NCBI RefSeq assembly: GCF_000315795.1
Contig: NZ_ANHY01000004.1
Span: 62,001-126,000 of the forward strand
DNA length: 64,000 nucleotides
Source: Caenispirillum salinarum AK4
Lineage (GTDB): Bacteria > Pseudomonadota > Alphaproteobacteria > Rhodospirillales > Rhodospirillaceae
Direction: 5' to 3'
Under the pieces are notes generated by a model. It did no database searches, was not told the origin of the DNA, and saw only the letters and a program-made list of their open reading frames with translations. The stretch's first letter is position 1. Every line of letters starts with the position of its first letter. Below are positions 62,410 through 64,000 of the stretch, piece by piece. A program made the translations under genes and the position numbers.

Positions 62410-63039
62410 ATGGAGCGTGTCCTGCCGTGGGGGCCGCCGGCCGCCGCAGACCCCGTGGACCGCCTGGCGCCCGTGCGCGCCGAGCCGCGGGGATGGGTCG
62501 CCGTCCCGGGCGTGTTCAGCGCCGAGGACTGCGACCGCATCGTCGCCCTGCGCGACCGCCTGGCCGCCGAGGCGGCGGGCCTCGTCAACGGCGTCAGCAC
62601 CAGCGCGGTGCGCCGGTCGCACATCGTCTGGCTGGACCACGACGCCCCGGACACCGCCTGGATCGCCGCCCGCCTGACCCGCGCGGTGGCCGACGTCAAC
62701 CGAGAGGTGTTCGGCTTCGCGCTGACGGGCTTCGACGAGGAAATCCAGCTTACCGAATACCGGTCCGAGGTGGCCGGCTTCTACGACTGGCATTCCGACA
62801 TCGGCGGCCGCGGCATCCCCCAAAGCCGTAAGCTCAGCCTGACGGTGCAGCTTTCCGACCCCGCCGACTACGACGGCGGTGCGCTGGAACTGAACACGCG
62901 CGGCGAGCCGGAAGCCGCCCCGAGCGACCGCGGCACCGCCATCGCCTTTCCCAGTTATGCCCTGCACCGCGTCGCGCCGGTCACGCGCGGCATCCGCCGG
63001 TCGCTGGTGGTGTGGACCCACGGGCCCCGTTTCGTCTGA
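62410..63039 (+). CDS. 2-oxoglutarate/Fe(II)-dependent oxygenase (prolyl-4-hydroxylase-like)
   Basis: The 209-residue protein has the facial triad of 2OG oxygenases: His128 and Asp130 (YDWHSD) and His186 (ALHRVAPV), with an arginine about ten residues later (GIRRSLVVW) to bind 2-oxoglutarate. The layout resembles PiuC/P4H-type hydroxylases. Its substrate is unknown; the catalytic residues are all present, so it should be active. GGGAGG lies upstream of the ATG. It is convergent with the SRPBCC gene. Confidence 0.88.
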   Translation: MERVLPWGPPAAADPVDRLAPVRAEPRGWVAVPGVFSAEDCDRIVALRDRLAAEAAGLVNGVSTSAVRRSHIVWLDHDAPDTAWIAARLTRAVADVNREVFGFALTGFDEEIQLTEYRSEVAGFYDWHSDIGGRGIPQSRKLSLTVQLSDPADYDGGALELNTRGEPEAAPSDRGTAIAFPSYALHRVAPVTRGIRRSLVVWTHGPRFV

Positions 63040-63063
63040 TACGAGGCGGCGCGGCGCCCGCCC

Positions 63064-63504
63064 CTACCACAGCGCCTCCGCCCGCTGCTTCAGCGCCTGG
63101 TTCATGGCGCGGAAGGCGCCGGCGGTGGTTTCCGGCAGGGTGCGGGTGAAGGCCGGCACCAGCAGCCCGCGGAAGCATTCGCCCTGCGTGAAGCGGCAGG
63201 TGGACGGCGTGCGCGGCGAGATGGTGAACCAGTGTTCGCCGTCGAACAGCCCCGGCAGTGCCATGCGCCCCAGCCAGCGCAGTTCCCGGTCGGGCGTCGC
63301 GACCAGCACACGGGGCCGGAAGACGATGGGCGGACGCCCCGGCAGGCAGATCCGCGCCGTCAGCCGCGCACCCGGCTCAAGACGGCCGGACAGGCTCTGG
63401 ATGAAGGGGTTCCAGGTGGCGTAGGAGTCGGTATCCGCAAGCACGCGCCACACCGTGCCGCTGGGTGCGGCGATGTCGACCGACTGCTCGATGGTCAGCG
63501 CCAT
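63064..63504 (-). CDS. SRPBCC (START-like) domain protein
   Basis: The 146-residue product has the START/polyketide-cyclase-like helix-grip pattern: the N-terminus MALTIEQSVDIAAPSGTVWR (20 residues), then VLADTDSYATWNPFI, and a C-terminal helix FRAMNQALKQRAEAL. Such proteins bind hydrophobic ligands; the ligand and role here are unknown. GAGGAGG precedes the ATG. The gene start overlaps the end of the upstream aminotransferase gene by 10 bases, so the two are probably co-translated. Confidence 0.85.
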   Translation of the reverse strand: MALTIEQSVDIAAPSGTVWRVLADTDSYATWNPFIQSLSGRLEPGARLTARICLPGRPPIVFRPRVLVATPDRELRWLGRMALPGLFDGEHWFTISPRTPSTCRFTQGECFRGLLVPAFTRTLPETTAGAFRAMNQALKQRAEALW

Positions 63505-64000
63505 GGCGCGGGCACCTCCTCAAGGCTCAGACACCGGCCGTCGATGGACGCCACGGGGCGCAGGCCGTTGGCGTTGCTCAACACCGCCCGCCGGGCGCGG
63601 GCCAGCATCGCCAGGGTCACCGTCGCCTCGGCCGCCACGCCCGCGTCCAGCAGGGCGGCGCGGCGGGTGCCGGGCAGGGCGCCGTCCGTCACCGGCGGCG
63701 TTACCCAGGCACCGTCCACCTCCAGAAATACGTTCGAGATGGTGGTTTCGGCAACGTGACCGGCCGTATTGAGAACGATCGCGTCATCCGCTCCGCTGCC
63801 CGATGCCTCGCGGTGGGCGAGAATCATGTCGCCGTAGCCCAGGTGCTTGATGCGCGACAGGGGCGAATGCTCGTTGCGCCGGGTGCCGCGCGCCGTCACC
63901 AGACGGACGGGCGCCGGCGCGGCGGCGGGTGCGGCGCGGGTGGTGACCAGCAGGGTGGGGCTGGGCTCCGCCGGCGGAGCGAGGCCGCCGGGCGCCGGGC
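63495..64000 (-). CDS. Class IV aminotransferase, aminodeoxychorismate-lyase-like (partial, 5' end outside window)
   Basis: About 168 C-terminal residues are visible; the frame stays open to the window edge, so the true start lies beyond it. LSRIKHLGYGDMILAHREA and GHVAETTISNVFLEVDG are hallmarks of class IV PLP enzymes (branched-chain aminotransferase, D-amino acid transferase, PabC), the second being the PLP-phosphate and cofactor-binding turn with E..SN. Close spacing and lack of a branched-chain aminotransferase signature favour a PabC-like enzyme of folate synthesis, which I cannot confirm without the N-terminal part and the catalytic Lys. Confidence 0.82.
   Translation of the reverse strand, partial: PAPGGLAPPAEPSPTLLVTTRAAPAAAPAPVRLVTARGTRRNEHSPLSRIKHLGYGDMILAHREASGSGADDAIVLNTAGHVAETTISNVFLEVDGAWVTPPVTDGALPGTRRAALLDAGVAAEATVTLAMLARARRAVLSNANGLRPVASIDGRCLSLEEVPAPWR

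Overview
The window is a gene-dense, GC-rich stretch of an alphaproteobacterial chromosome, most likely from the order Rhodospirillales. The assignment rests on gene content: an ethylmalonyl-CoA pathway pair (mcl2-mch) joined to sdhCDAB, the alphaproteobacterial dinucleotide exonuclease NrnC next to an kdsD-lptCAB-rpoN-ptsN block, a GltB with an N-terminal propeptide, a bacterial NDUFA9-like protein, and many PAS/HAMP sensor kinases. No rRNA, phage, plasmid, CRISPR or intact insertion sequence is visible. One tRNA gene, tRNA-Leu(CAG), is present. Genes at both edges are cut: sdhB at the left and an aminodeoxychorismate-lyase-like gene at the right.

Layout. 1-5.8 kb: central carbon metabolism on the minus strand (mcl2, mch, sdhC, sdhD, sdhA, sdhB); a 178-bp inverted-repeat element lies between mcl2 and mch. 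6.1-13.6 kb: pdxY, a globin-coupled diguanylate cyclase with a single-domain response regulator, a LysE exporter, yciB, a DUF3422 protein and tldD. 13.7-18 kb: a three-PAS hybrid kinase and a chemoreceptor, convergent. 18.2-22.5 kb: a persulfide-dioxygenase/double-rhodanese fusion, an SMR exporter coupled to truA, a conserved protein of unknown function and a secreted rhodanese. 22.5-23.2 kb: a low-GC, gene-poor interval with an unrecorded 41-codon ORF, a long stem-loop and two perfect DnaA boxes, a candidate replication origin or DnaA-controlled region. 23.2-30.7 kb: dapC-like aminotransferase, ftsK, moeB/thiF, cysK with an Rrf2 regulator, and coaBC. 30.8-38.2 kb: a methyltransferase-fold protein and a signalling block of two related membrane histidine kinases (one hybrid) and a LuxR-type regulator. 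38.3-40.6 kb: PfkB kinase, DUF1178, a small membrane protein and a SEC-C protein. 40.9-47 kb: gltD-gltB. 47.2-51 kb: uppP, an unknown membrane protein, an NDUFA9-like protein and a second LysE exporter. 51.2-58 kb: tRNA-Leu, nrnC, the LPS block kdsD-lptC-lptA-lptB, then rpoN and ptsN. 58-64 kb: an MscS channel, a sigma-54-dependent response regulator, an unrecorded 57-codon ORF, a 2OG-Fe(II) oxygenase, an SRPBCC protein and the partial class IV aminotransferase.

How the genes work together: mcl2 and mch handle C4/C5 CoA esters whose products enter the TCA cycle at succinate dehydrogenase. kdsD supplies arabinose 5-phosphate for Kdo while lptC/A/B export finished LPS. rpoN lies close to a sigma-54 activator. 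The globin-coupled cyclase makes c-di-GMP, and NrnC is the kind of enzyme that removes pGpG, the dinucleotide made when c-di-GMP is hydrolysed.

Limits: all calls come from reading the sequence. No database search, GC-skew plot or structure prediction was run. Many long ORFs antisense to real genes are high-GC artefacts and were left out.
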